A stretch of 64,000 nucleotides of DNA from Blastomussa wellsi (lineage: Eukaryota > Cnidaria > Anthozoa > Scleractinia > Plerogyridae): positions 21,657,976 to 21,721,975 of the forward strand of contig OX393564.1 in NCBI GenBank assembly GCA_947652115.1, given 5' to 3'. Shown here piece by piece: positions 1 through 11,924 of the stretch. The notes under the pieces are model-generated. The model was not told the origin of the DNA. It did not search any database and saw only the letters and a program-made list of their open reading frames with translations. Within the stretch, counting starts at the first letter, position 1. Every line of letters begins with the position of its first letter. A program made the position numbers and the translations under genes.

Positions 1-927
1 CGTTTTTCTTAAAGGAGTAGGAAAATTTGGAGAAATATAAACATAAATCAGAATTTGAAGTTTAAAATTAGAATATACACACCCAAACAGCCCCCCTACC
101 AAGCTGGTTGCTCTTGGGTGGGGGACAGCTGTCTGTTGTGTTTCAAAACTCATTTTCTTCCTTTTATACCTACTCTAAACCTCAGGCAAAATTTCATTCA
201 AATTCAGGTAGATCCCCGCCTTAATATTGGCACCCTTCATTTTTGAGTTCAGCTGAAAATCCCAGCAACTGGCAGGTACGTATATCTTCAGGAGGGAACG
301 AATCTTAAGACGTCGCTTCCGTTGTTTTAACAGCTTTTATTAGACGTTTGGAAACTTTCAACTTTTCGGCACTTTCCGCACAGCCCTCTCACGCATGCGC
401 ACACTCACACATTTTCCATGGTTATCTTTCCAATGTTCTGCTTATTTTGTTCTTCGTTTATATTATTCTATGCAGGGGACATCTGCAACTTAAACAAGTA
501 ATTACCGAACAAATAACGCCTATGCTTCTGTTTTTCCCCTCTGTGCGTACAAATGATGGAATGGTAGGAAAATAATTGTAATAATTTTAAGCCCTATGTG
601 CCACTTGGCGTGAAGTAGCTTGGTAAATGTAAAATATCCTGTCATGTTGATGTATTCTGGTAACTGACCTTCTCATTCTCCGCTGAATTATCTGCTAATA
701 AACCATGCAGATTTCATTTCATTATTATAAATAAAACGAAATGCTTGTTAGACGGCGCCATCGAATTTGTCTAATGTTAGTCTTTGTCTAATTCAGTAAA
801 ACAACAATGTCTACACAAGCACATATACAATATAATTGCTTAAAATAAATGCTCAGAAGGACGACTCCAAAGTAAACATTTTTGTAAAACCGTTTTATGA
901 CCCTTCGGAACTAGCTCACAGGTTTTA
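1..927. other. Intergenic, nothing assigned
   Basis: The stretch is AT-rich, has no conserved reading frame and shows no splice-supported exons. The short open frames here have no recognisable protein character. Confidence 0.5.
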
Positions 928-1677
928 AGGTGCGGTAATACGAGTACGGGCAACATTTTCTTTCAACTTGTCTCGCAACATTGTTGCATTTCAAGTTGAA
1001 ACTCCCTGTAGCGGGTATTACCACTCGCATCACCAACTTGTCACGCAACAAAATTCAGTGTTGCAAGTTGCGGAATCCCGCACGTATATGATTGGTCAGT
1101 CGTCTGTAACCAAAGATGGCGGCTGCTCATATTGTTTGTCGAAAGCGAGCGCTGCCCGTTCTATGTTTGGGCCTTTTGTTAGACGAAGAGAAAGAAATGC
1201 CTCGAAAACGAAACCGGGAGGTTTACATGAGAGATTGGATTTCCCGGAGAGAGGAGAGAACAGTTTTTCACCAGTTGAAAGAGCTCGAAGTAGGAGACCG
1301 TGTAGCCTACAAGGAAAGCTCAATTCGCATTTCTGGTCGGAAAAGTACCCCACCCCTGATCCAAAAACAAGATGTTCTCGCAGTGTGTTTTGCTCCTTGT
1401 TTTTCGAAAACACAAATGAAGTGTCTCATAAACTACGAAACTTTTCCAGTTCTTTGAACAGAGATAATTTTTGAGTATCGGAAAGTTTTTGGTCAAGTAC
1501 TTCTACTTCGTCTTCAAACTACCCTCCGTCCGCCATTTTTTTTTTTTTTGTATTTGCCGCGTAGCCGCGTTTCGCTGACAGCCAATCAGAAGCGTGTTAT
1601 TCAAACTTGTTGCGAAGCACTTGCTTGACGGGTAAAACGAGCAACAAAGCTAAAATTTGTCGCAGAAAGTAGCACCT
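928..1677 (+). mobile_element. PIF/Harbinger-like element with transposase N-terminal remnant
   Basis: The ends read AGGTGC and GCACCT and are flanked on both sides by TTA (925-927 and 1678-1680), the three-base target duplication typical of PIF/Harbinger elements. Subterminal sequence carries repeated caacttgtc/gcaaca words. Inside, an open frame at 1116-1457 (113 codons) includes a stretch around MRDWISRREER followed by an FHQLKELEVGDRVAYKE-like segment. This resembles the N-terminal part of Harbinger transposases, in which a basic WxxRR segment precedes an ELxxxDxxxYxxFxRM segment. No DDE catalytic region follows, so the copy is internally deleted and non-autonomous. The element ends and TTA are seen directly; the family assignment of the protein is inference. 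Confidence 0.55.
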
Positions 1678-1942
1678 TTATCAGGGTTACAATTTGAGGT
1701 TCGTAACTAATTTACCTTCGTTTTCTGCGGGCGGACAACATGTATATCACACAGCGTAAACAACCTCCAAGGATATACGTGCCAGTTTATAAAGGAACTT
1801 GGCAATTGAAAGTATCACGAAAATTGGTAGAGCATACATGTTGGTCTTGCGGTCTCCTTTTAAGTCGCGATCAATTCAATTGCTGTTTCACGGAATTTTC
1901 TCCAAAACAGGCAGGAGACGAGCAAATTTATATTAGAAGGTC

Positions 1943-1980
1943 TTAGACGGAATTTCATTTGAAACCGTCTTAAAATTGCG
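1943..1980. repeat. Short hairpin, AGACGG stem
   Basis: A short inverted repeat with AGACGG and CCGTCT arms lies about 20 bases apart. It resembles the terminal bases of the TTAA-flanked MITE at 21,911 and may be a solo fragment of that family. Confidence 0.25.
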
Positions 1981-2399
1981 ATGCAGGCCATCTGACACAG
2001 ATATCGGTCTGCGTAGGTGTACGATACCAGATTTTATCCTTTCTGGTTTCAATCTTTCTTCCGTGCGAACAAAAGACCCCTGATTATTCTGTTGAATTTC
2101 TGTCGAATTTTCCAGTCATTCAAGATGGAAAATGGACCGCCAAAGGTTGACCTGATACTTCTTTACCTAATTAAAGGAGTAGTGTCACGACATTTAAAGT
2201 CATTTACCCATTTACTTTCAAATTGAAGGAAATCTGAAAGGAAGAGTTTTCTAATGCCGAAAAACACCAACGGGATAATAAAATGTTGAATATATACAAG
2301 GATTGTTTCGAATGACAACGATATAGACCGATTACAAACGACAAACTTGAAAAAAACTTGCCAGATTTTTCAAGATAAGTTTCCGTGACGAAGCTTCTT

Positions 2400-2560
2400 T
2401 AAGTAGCCTGCGAACAGGTTCCAGTCTCGAAGGGGCGCTATTTCCCGGCGCGAAGCCCTGAGCAGTAGTCCCTTCACATGGCCCCACCGCCCGAGTGTTT
2501 GGGAAGCGTGTCCGTAGGCTTCCTCATAAGATTCAGATAAGACGAGCGTCTCGTCCAAGG
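2400..2560. repeat. Probable dispersed repeat fragment (agcctgcgaacaggt)
   Basis: It contains a short palindromic word, agcctgcgaacaggtt, of a type seen again near 53,255 (agcctgcgtggcaggc). The function is unknown. The call rests on the shared palindromic word only. Confidence 0.25.
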
Positions 2561-2809
2561 CGGTTCTATATCATTAATATGAATTCGGCTACTTTAGTTA
2601 TACTGGTTTGTGTTGAAAACCGCTTTGTTTGTTTGTATGAATTGGTCATTGTAAGAACATTTTTAAAAATTCTTTCATCTTTGCACTTGCTTCAGTTGTT
2701 TCGTTGGATTTCATAGCTCTTATCGCCGATCTTTCTTTTCACACCCGCGCAAGCACGCCTCATTTTCCATGGTTATCCTCTTCAGATGCTGTGTCTGTTC
2801 GGCTTACTA

Positions 2810-3175
2810 GGGAGCTTAAGCAACAAGGATGGCGACGGCGAGGAGGACGCCTGGTTAAAAATGAATTTAAATTTTACATACGAATTTCGCATTTTCCTCG
2901 ATGTATTCGGTGCAACTATCGTTTTCAAACGTAGCTCTTTTAGAAAATCTACTGACGGTATTTATTTTCAAACAGAAAAACGGAAATTTAGCCGTCGTGG
3001 TTCACGTTCTCCAAAGTACCCAGAATTTGGTCATTTCACGTAGTTGTTTTTCAGAGGACGGCACTGAAATGTACAAAGAATTATAACGCACGTGCAGAGC
3101 TATTGTACTGCTCATTAAGTATTTTGTTTAGCGACGTTCTTGTTGACGTTGCCTTCGTGGTTTGCTTAAGCTCCC
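2810..3175. mobile_element. TA-flanked MITE, GGGAGCTTAAGCAA family, copy 1
   Basis: The 366-base element has perfect terminal inverted repeats, GGGAGCTTAAGCAA at the left and its complement at the right, with TA on both sides. This fits a Tc1/mariner-like target. Two further copies lie at 58,734-59,461. The apparent open frames inside, with a KRKFSRRGSRSPKY-like product, recur in those copies in step with the DNA and are consequences of the repeat, not genes. Confidence 0.85.
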
Positions 3176-3421
3176 TATTATTCTATGCGGGTGGTATATT
3201 TTTTTACTCAAATAAGACTTGAGATGGCTGGAACGTGAAAAGCAATCATCAATTTGTAAAACATAATCAAGTTTGTTGAATTATCTGCTGACGCACCATG
3301 CAGATTTCATTTCATTATTATAAGTATTATAAAACTACTTACAAATAAAACGAAATGTTTTTTCGATGCCGCGATCCCTGTTGACAACAGTCAACTCTCG
3401 CTACTACGGATAGGATATTGG

Positions 3422-3480
3422 CAGTGGCGGATCCAGGGTCGGTGGAGGGAGGGGGTCCGGACCCCCTTCCCTAACCGAAT
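3422..3480. mobile_element. Fragment of cagtggcggatccagg MITE family
   Basis: It begins cagtggcggatccagg and runs into a G-rich then C-rich segment, like the ends of the more complete copies at 41,765-41,906 and 46,155-46,303. Confidence 0.5.
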
Positions 3481-3689
3481 TTTTTGCTGTTACTACTTGT
3501 TTGACGCTGTGAGCGGAGCAAACAGTTTGAGTTCCACAGAAGAGTCTGTCAACTTTCTTTTGATGCCATTTGATGTGGCTGACCTGTCCCCATTCGTCTT
3601 CATCTTCATACAGCACGCTATACGAAGCGGGGATGGATAGGTACTGCACCGAGAAAGGGAAGCCCTGGGAACGATTCAGCCAACACCTC

Positions 3690-3860
3690 ATTCCCGAGTT
3701 CTCATTTGTCTCGGTGTCAAAACGAGTCTAAGTGCGAAACCATTCATATGAAAATGTTTTTTACCTGCATTTCCATTCTAATGCAAAACGAGTTCCTTTC
3801 CGTATGAATAGTTTCGCACTTAGACTAGTTTACAAACAGAGGGAAAAGGGAACTCGGAAA
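3690..3860. mobile_element. Hairpin MITE
   Basis: Outer ends ttcccgagttc and gaactcgg are inverted with respect to each other. Inside, arms at 3725-3750 and 3801-3826 (agtctaagtgcgaaac and its complement) fold back with few mismatches around a loop of about 50 bases. There is no coding capacity. Confidence 0.7.
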
Positions 3861-3865
3861 TGGCC

Positions 3866-5399
3866 TATTGTAGCCTAAAAAATATATTACCATGGTAATT
3901 AGAACCGTTCAACTATAGATGTCATCAACTTACTTTAACTTGTCACGAATCGCGCAATAGCTTTTGCAAGTCATAACGTTTTTGTTCCTCATGGAATATG
4001 GATGAAATATCTTGTGCGTTTATTGGGCTTCCTAATTCGCGCCTTTATCTTCCAGTAACCCAAATGCAAGGACAGTTTAAGTATGTACGGTTTACGGACC
4101 TATCTCTAGTTTCTCACGCGCCGCACCTTCGGGCTCATAATCTCAAAAAACAAAGAAAAATATTTAATAGTTTCTGTTAAATTTTGTCAATTTTATCAAA
4201 TGCAGGCATTTTTGTTAATATTTCTATTTTGTAAAGATCATTGTTGGTGACCCCCTCTCGTTTATTCTCTGTAGAATTGTTCAATGATGCCCCGATATAA
4301 ATGAGACTTCGCCTTTTTAGTGGGGCGGAATAACATAATTTCAATTACCGAATGGAAAACTAAATTGAGGGAAGAAATAAATCAATAAGCGTTCGGTTGT
4401 GTAACATATAAATCTGGCTCCTGACCTGGCTTATCATGTTTTGAGATTAGGTCTTATCCACGGGAACGTATCATGTCTTCATGAGTTACGAACACTTTAG
4501 AGTGATTTTCGGATGAGTGTCTTAAATCAAAAACCGGAGTTGTCATACTAGTCAATCACAAAAGACCAGGACAGTTCCGTGAACCAATCAAACCTCGAAT
4601 TAAGAAAATACATGTCGCCGGCACAAAGCGCGGGAAAATGTGCGCACACGCGTCACGATTGGTTTTGGTTTTACTTCTGATTGGTTTAGAAAGTGGCGCA
4701 AGATTTTTTAAGCCAATCAGTAAGCGTAGTAATGCCAAAGCAAAGCAAACGCGAATTACGTTCGATACTCAAATGGAAACTGCTCTAACTATACAAAATC
4801 AGTGAGCTCCAAATCTCGGGTGAGCATAAATGTGGCTCATCGAGTTTCCGATTTGTGTCCTACCATGCCCTCATGCCTTTCTTGATTTTGTGATCTTAGC
4901 ACCAACAATACAATTATTTTTCTCAGTGCCTCTTGTAAATCAAGTACATAGATGTGTATAGACTATTCGAATCGAAAAATATAGTTGCAGTAACAAGCAT
5001 CCAATCCAAAGGGTAACGGTGCTCTTAGCTACACTCGACCACTTCATGTTCCAGGCCGAGTGTCTCATTTTTGCAATATTCAACAATCTAATTTACCTTT
5101 CTAACTAACGACGAGCATTTTGTAGAAATAAGCTGCCCTGGTTTTATAACAATTTTATTGCCAAGTTCGTGTTGTTTTGCGAGAAAGAAAGATCGACAGT
5201 GTTTATCTCTTTTTACGCTTGAGTGACGTTACTCTTAAACGGAGTCTGATTGGTTGACAAGAGCACGCGCGCGCTTTCCTCCCTTTGTTTTAGTCACAAT
5301 GCAAAATATTTTATTCCAAAAATAGAACTGCGTCCTGTTTAGCTGTCTTGCTTCAATGCGCCTGGCCTCTGTTGGATAAGAAATGCGTGAAAGCCAAAA
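3866..5399. other. Intergenic, upstream of coiled-coil gene
   Basis: The stretch is AT-rich and no exon is supported. The last few hundred bases presumably hold the promoter and 5' UTR of the gene starting at 5400; several CCAAT/ATTGG words are present but no clear TATA box. Confidence 0.4.
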
Positions 5400-8300
5400 A
5401 TGGGAACAGTTTGGAGTTCATATAAGTTGAAAAGAAAAGAAAAAGCCGAACGCAAAAGGTATGAGTGAATTTTCCCCTCGCATGGATAATAGAACGAGCC
5501 AGAGTTCAAATTGCTTCATTGAAATTTAGGATAGTATCTCAAGGTACTTTAAATTTATATTTTATGGCTGAAAGTTAGGAAAGGACAATTTTCATTAAAT
5601 ACCGCTTCATTTGCCGAAGGAACGTTTTCACACAAAACATCTTTTCTGTTTGTCTTGTTCTTACCAGGCCGCTTTTTTCGTAAAATAAAAAACACGCGAG
5701 CTGTATAAAATATTCAGTTCAAATTTTTGTCTTCCATGTGTGAGGCATCTAACTTTTCCATTTAGGAAATTGAGAAAAAGGTTAGAGGAAGCAGAGGAAT
5801 ACATTGACCTTCTTCAAGAACAACATCAGCTTATGAGCAAGTGAGTCATCATGAAAGTAAAAGGGTCACTGTCGCGATATATTTGCCTAAAACTGTTATA
5901 AATTCACGAAATGGTCCCTACGTTTATGTAACAAGAGCTTAATTAGCTCTAACTAAATGATTGTAAAGTAATTTCTTTAAGAAAGTTCACATTGCAGCAA
6001 GATTTTGGCAAAATTTTAACGATTTTCGAGGCAAACTTGAATCTTTGACATCCTGACGCTTTTTCAAAAATCTGTATCACAATCCGTTTGCCATCCTCAC
6101 TTCCTAATGGGTTCTAATCATTTGTTGAGTACTGCTCTACAAAATAAATCCATTATTGCTCAGCTTCCAAAGCTCGATGTGTGGTTTTGAGATTTCCAAA
6201 ATCATGCTAAAAATGGTAACACAGTCACTTTAAAGTGGTCTTACACTGAAGGTAATGGTTTGCACGTGAACTTCTAGCCGGTCCGTACTCGGGCCAAATG
6301 CTATCCTACTTTCCTATTTGCGTTCGATAGAACGCCTTCCTAATGCTGTCGAAATCGAGATTTTTGGGCGATTCATGTATCACACCAATTTGGCCACCCC
6401 GCAGAATTCTTCAGGGGCGAATGACGTCATTGCCGTCGACCATGTGCTTCGTTGTCAGCTGGGATCTCGTTCTTGTGTCGCGTCTCTTTGTTCGGACTGT
6501 TCTAGCGTCGTAGCGTCTTGTTGGATTGCTTCTTTTTTCTGACTGTCCTCAGGTAAGTTGCGTAGTATACGTTTGAAGTTAGAATTAATGGCATTTAGAA
6601 ATGTTGCGGGTGAGATTTTTCGATGCCTTCATGAAGTGTGTACGATTGCGAAGACACAGATGCATAATTTCGGGGGAGTGGTGTTTACAATCTGAATTTG
6701 TCTGAGAGGTTTCCCAAGCTCATGAATTCGACCATATGCAAGTTAGTTACTTGCCGCCATTTTGAAAAGGAAACAACAATTCCATATAAGGAGCATCTCT
6801 TGTTCCCCAAGTCCAATCAAAACTCGACTTTGATTTCAACAATGACGCGCGTCTTTTCAAACCGAATGCAATATTTGAAACGAATAACGGTTCAATTTTC
6901 CAATAATCAATTCATTGATGTACTCTAGGGGGGTACGCTTCACTTGGTTTGACTGTAAAAATATAACCTCGACTGACACCATACATACACATAGTTTCCA
7001 CACCAAATCATTATTTCCAAATTTCCCTATATATACATGTATCTTTGCTAAAGGGAATATAGACAGAAAAACAAAATACGTATTTTTCAAGAGGGAAGAG
7101 ATAAAGGATGACTAGGATAATCTTGGATAAAAAAAACAAAGAAACAAAAGAAAAAAAACATACATACCCTTCTCGCAAATACCACAAACCCCTTACTGCA
7201 AAAGTGGCCCACTGAACTTAATTTTGGACAAAAAACAGTATAGCCAGTGTAACCTATACGCAGTTTGATCCTCCACAACAATACGCCGCGCACTTTAAAA
7301 TGCAAAACATGATAAATAGCTAATAAACCTCTTTAGAATACTCGAACGCATTTCTAATCTACGATTACAACTAGTCTAGTTTTTAATCCATAACTGCAGA
7401 AATTCTCGCGCGTCCAATAAAGTACATAATTATGGTAAGTCGAACCGATCAATGGCAATTGAGAGGAAAGAAACCTAAAACAATTTTCCTCAGCCTAAGA
7501 TAATCAGGGGTTACCTCAGAAATTGCTAAAATGTTTCCATTGTCAGGTCCGCGCAGCAAGATTTTTAGTTGGGGGGGGGGGGGGGGGGCAAAAACGCGTG
7601 AGCCAAACGCTTCAACGCAACTGATGATGAGGTGATTGCACGAGAGCGAGCAAAAAGAGGAGAAATTTCACTTTCATTGTTCTGAAAAAAAGAGCGCAGA
7701 GTAATCAATCGCTCGACAATGAATGTCGCAATTCCGCGATGTATCGCATTATAAATTGAACCCGTTCTTGTATTCACAACTTATTATTGGCGCTCACAAA
7801 CAAAATGTGTTTCAGTAATTTTGTTTCTTATTTTACTTTTTCGTTTATGACTTTCCTTGATTTTTTCTTTGTTGTTATCATTTTTACGGAAAAATAGGGG
7901 GGGGGCTAAAGCAACCCAGCCCCTCCCCCTGCGCGGTCCCTATTTGTCTGCACACGAGGTTCAGTATTTGACTCTTTCGTCGTGCACGTGATCACTTTCT
8001 TTCGTGAGCAGTGAGTATCAATCTTTTAAATGTTATTGCAATAAAGAGACACGTGGATAAATGAAGTTAATTTTTAAGTAACTTTTTCTGCAGTTTGCAC
8101 GCTCAGCATCGAATTTTCCCTGATTCAATGTCAGTAACTTGGAGAGCTTATATCGACAGCAGGACAGCCCAGATGGAGGAGGAAATACGCGATTTAAAAC
8201 AGAAAGGGTTAGTTGGGGAAATTGCACTAAAAACTGCTGAAGAAAGATGCGATTTACTGCAAAGACAGGTCAGGTTAGTACACATTTCAAGCACAACAAA

Positions 8301-9478
8301 AGTGGTCCCTGACGGGCCGAAAAATGTGTTCTCCAGTCACAGTGCTCTCCTGGGACTTCCTTATTTGGGTTGCCAGGCAACAGAAATGCGAATCTACAGG
8401 CCCTATAACAACGTGGGCTACAGGGCATAATGAAACAATACACTTCAAAATGGCCGCCATATCGGTAAAAAAGTCTATTGTTTTAACTTTTGGAATATTC
8501 GAATAATTCATATAATGCTTTTTAAAGACTTGAAGTCCGTTTTGATAACAGTCTACCGAGGTAGAAAAACACCGAAGAGGTAAAAGTCAATTGAGAACGA
8601 ACAAGAAACAATTGACAAACGTGAAAAATTTAGGCTAAACTTTTCAAGATATGTGTCCCCCGTGACAGGCTCTTATCATAAACAATTTCAAAACATCAAT
8701 AATAAAACGGGTCGCGATACTGGGAGAACGACAAAGAAAATTAATAACTCAATAATTTAATAATTCAACTGCCCTACTTTGACAGTTTCCCCTGCTGAAA
8801 AGCGACCGCCTTAGAGAAGTGTCTTTCTTAGAAAGACAGCCCTCCTAAGGTATATTTCTATCTTAGTCAACTCTCTCCAGCACGGACGCCATCCTAGAGA
8901 GGTTTCCTAGAGAGTTGAGATTCAGTAAAATTACTGTAAAACGGCGGGCAGGGATCAATACCAGTTGTCCGTCTTACAGGTGTCTGTCTTACAGAAGTGT
9001 CCTTTAACTGTACTCCTTTTAACGGGTGTCTTCTTAAGGAACTGTCCACCTTTTAGATATGCCTGCCTTATGGAAGTTTCAGATATGTGGAGAGGACACC
9101 GTGGAGTTGTCCTTTCTTCGTTTTAAAGAGGAGAGGTGTCCATTAAGTCGTTGCAAGATAACGTATGGTGACCACAAGATAGACGTTATATAATCCACAA
9201 TAAATTATACCGATTCCCTTAGGACCCTGCTTAGGACACACTATAAAATATCGTTGCTTGAGTGTGATTGCCCTGAACCTTGGACAGTTTTGTTCCTTTA
9301 CAGAGGTCTTCAAAACGCAGAAGTTGAACTTCAGAGGGAAAATTTAAGGAGTCAAAGAATATTGTCGGACTTAAAACTAAAACGCGACGCCTGTCACCTC
9401 TCAGAGTTCCAGAGAGATCACCCGCTGCAGGAGAGCTCCAGTTCCTCGCTTCCGAATCTTCATTTCACCGATTTGTAA
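5400..9478 (+). CDS. Unrecognised four-exon gene, 162-residue coiled-coil protein
   Basis: I do not recognise this protein. Four exons splice in frame with GT/AG ends: 5400-5458, 5766-5840, 8094-8273 and 9304-9478 (including the stop), all joined at phase 2. The start ATG (MGTVWSSYKLKRKEKAERK) follows an in-frame TGA at 5388. Exons 1-2 give a very basic segment (KRKEKAERKRKLRKR) running into a helix rich in Glu, Leu and Gln; exon 3 continues with heptad-like segments (MEEEIRDLKQKG, AEERCDLLQRQ); exon 4 adds QNAEVELQRENLRSQ, then a Ser-rich tail (QESSSSSLPNL) ending FTDL. No signal peptide or membrane segment is visible. The basic start suggests a nuclear or nucleic-acid-associated protein, which is inference only. 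A polyadenylation signal follows at 9596. An upstream non-coding exon cannot be excluded. Confidence 0.65.
6318..6560 (+). repeat. Dispersed repeat (gcgttcgatagaacgc), intronic
   Basis: The sequence around gcgttcgatagaacgc and cacaccaatttggcc is shared, diverged, with 63,679-63,910 in the RIOX2 gene. The spacing between the shared blocks is similar in both copies. The element class is not recognised. It lies in intron 2 of the coiled-coil gene. Confidence 0.45.
7544..7942. mobile_element. MITE with GGTCCGCGCAG ends and poly-G
   Basis: Ends aggtccgcgcagc and (inverted) agggaccgcgcag bound about 400 bases. A run of 18 G at 7571-7588 and a C-rich block near the other end form an inner pair. It is intronic in the coiled-coil gene. 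Confidence 0.5.
8765..9135. repeat. Degenerate tandem repeat in intron 3
   Basis: Imperfect repeats of a roughly 20-30-base unit built on words such as gtgtctgtcttacagaag and gtgtctttcttagaaag run through this stretch. No coding is supported. Confidence 0.4.
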
Positions 9479-9595
9479 TGTTGTCGTGGACGAGAATGAC
9501 TATTAATTAATTGGTAACTGATCACGTATAAAACAGTACTTGCCTGTAAATGAGAAACCGATGCAGTTTAAAGTTATTGTACTTAATTAAAAACA

Positions 9596-9601
9596 AATAA
9601 A
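9596..9601 (+). terminator. Polyadenylation signal AATAAA
   Basis: AATAAA lies 118 bases after the stop codon of the coiled-coil gene; a second AATAAA follows about 25 bases on. Confidence 0.5.
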
Positions 9602-9735
9602 CGACATTGTACATAACGCGAATAAATTATGTAATATATTAAACTAGTGTGTTATAGATCTAGTATGATTGGGAAGGTTAAGCTACACACTGTTCAATAG
9701 TTATTATCCAATTATGCTGTTGACGGCGAGAAGGA

Positions 9736-9826
9736 CGATGATGATGTTGTTGATGGTGATGTTGATGATGATGATGATGATGTTGATGTGGTGACGACGA
9801 TGATGTTGTTGATGATGATGCTGATG
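9736..9826. repeat. GAT/GTT trinucleotide microsatellite
   Basis: An interrupted run of gatgat, gttgat and gacgat units. The His-rich open frame on the opposite strand is a by-product of this repeat. Confidence 0.8.
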
Positions 9827-9895
9827 CTGACGTGCGATATCACTGACTTCACATTTGATAACATGTTTGACCCTACTGTACGTCAATTTATTGGT

Positions 9896-10000
9896 GTACA
9901 GTCGAAACGTCTTCGGTTCTAACTCGGAAGTCTTCGGCAAACCTCGGAAACGTCCGTGTTACCTTCGGAAAACATTTTTAAAGTCTTCGGAAAATAGTCA
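9896..10000. repeat. Short degenerate repeats of gtcttcgg
   Basis: Several copies of tcttcgg and cctcgg-like words are spaced 20-40 bases apart. No function is assigned. Confidence 0.3.
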
Positions 10001-10037
10001 AACATGTTTATAAAATAAACAAAATAATACACGGTTG

Positions 10038-10112
10038 CTTGGAGATATGAAATTTCTCTGTGCTCAGCCGTGAGATATATCGAGTTGGACACTCGAAGAG
10101 AAATTTTATATC
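10038..10112. repeat. Hairpin repeat (ggagatatgaaatttctct)
   Basis: Arms ggagatatgaaatttctct and agagaaattttatatctcc are inverted about 35 bases apart. Confidence 0.5.
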
Positions 10113-11924
10113 TCCGCACTCCCAGGTATTATTCGCCGCAATACCAACTTGTACTTGCATTTGACAGAATATCTACGCAAGGTTTTAACTTATATATATG
10201 TGAACTACAAAACATAGATTCATGAAATGAGCATAGAGATTTTGAATTGCTTGAAACGTGATCGAACGTGATATTTGCATCGGCACCCCGATACCCAAAC
10301 AAGGATCAACTGAGCTAAGCTAACCCAGGCGAGAACTTTTCATACATTCTTTAAAAACAACAGCGAACCGAACGAACGCAAAGTTGGCTCGGCGGACAGG
10401 GTGACGCTGGGTGGAGGGTCACTCGCTTTGAATTTGCGTTTAACGTATGGCTCTGAAGTAACATGCTTTCAAAAATAGTAATAATGGGCTTTTACAGGCC
10501 CTTTGCAGCTAGACCATCACATGACATGCTATCCATAAAATTGTAAACTATAATACCATGACGAAAATAGAAAATGGCCAAGTTTGAAGCCCCTGGCATT
10601 AAAGAATGAGATTTTATGACGGTTTGAATGTTTAAAACATTAAAAATATTTTTATGGCAAAAGTTGTTGGAGGGCACGACTCGAACATGGCCATATTGCC
10701 ATTTTTGACATGCTCTTTCTATTTTCATAACATTAAAAAAATCGTTTAAACATGTTACTTTTCTCTTTTTTTCTTGGAGATAAGATAAAAATTTAATGAT
10801 TCTAGCAGATTTGTGTTTTGTCTTCTTTCTTAGTATAGCTCCCTCGGTACAGCTACATAGTTTGAAAGGAGTTCGTTGCTGCGTTTCTAACCTAGCCTGT
10901 TCCAGTTACCCTTGTATTTCCTCGCTCAACAACAACAAGCTTGGAGACATATATACCAATATTTACAAAATCGCCCCCTTTCTTCGCTAGCCCTCGACTA
11001 TTCGAGAGCCCGGAACAGGCAATTTCTAACTCAACTCCACATTCCACCTTCTGGAGTGAATTTGCACCTCAATGTGTACTAGAGCAGCTGTTGGAACAAT
11101 TATCATTACAACCATAAAAACAAATGTTCTCTTCTACATTTCATAGTCGATAATTACTATAATTAACTGATAATTTTCAACAGACAATCATATTAGCACC
11201 ATTGAAGCTTTTTCTGAAGAGGTAAATCCTGGGAGATGGACCTACTAAAAGAAATCTCCTCATACAAACAGCATGACTATATATAGCATGCTTGGAAACT
11301 TCAAGTAAAATTATGATAGACCCATGACAGATTCCACAAAGGCTGCAAAATTTTCAGCACAGTCTATCTTATCTTATCTAGTGTAAGGTCTGTATGCTGC
11401 TGAATTATTGACAAGGTGTTCATAGGGGTTCCTTGTAGATAAAAGTACACACTTGTGTGTTTTAGCTACGTGCATTTTACACGTGCCAGACATTAAATTG
11501 TTCCTTGACACTGATACAGCACATCGTATGTTTTATTTCACGGTCGCGCAAGTTTTCCCCGGCACGTTTTCTGCTCTGAGGAAGCGTAAGGTGAACGATT
11601 CTTTAAAAACGTTTCTATCCTTCAAACCCGAGGGTAATTAAATGAAAGTGATGCCATGATGATTCTGAAGCTGGTAATTTAAGTAACTATAGAGTACAAA
11701 CTGGTCCAAAACGACTAAATACGGTACTCCCTTTTTTTTTTATTTCAAAAGGCAAAGTTTGAAAAAAAAATCTATGGGGAATTCTATTTCGTTGGATTTA
11801 CCTTGAACAATGTATGTGCAGCAAAGATAATGTGTTTAGAATGCATTTATCTTCTGAATGTCGAGCTCATCTACTCATGGGACATTATTATGAAAAATAA
11901 AAGGATAATTTGAGAGAGGCTTAA
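10113..11924. other. Intergenic, nothing assigned
   Basis: AT-rich. A short inverted pair gcctgttcc / ggaacaggc at about 10,894 and 11,013 probably marks a repeat. No splice-supported exon was seen on either strand. Confidence 0.4.
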
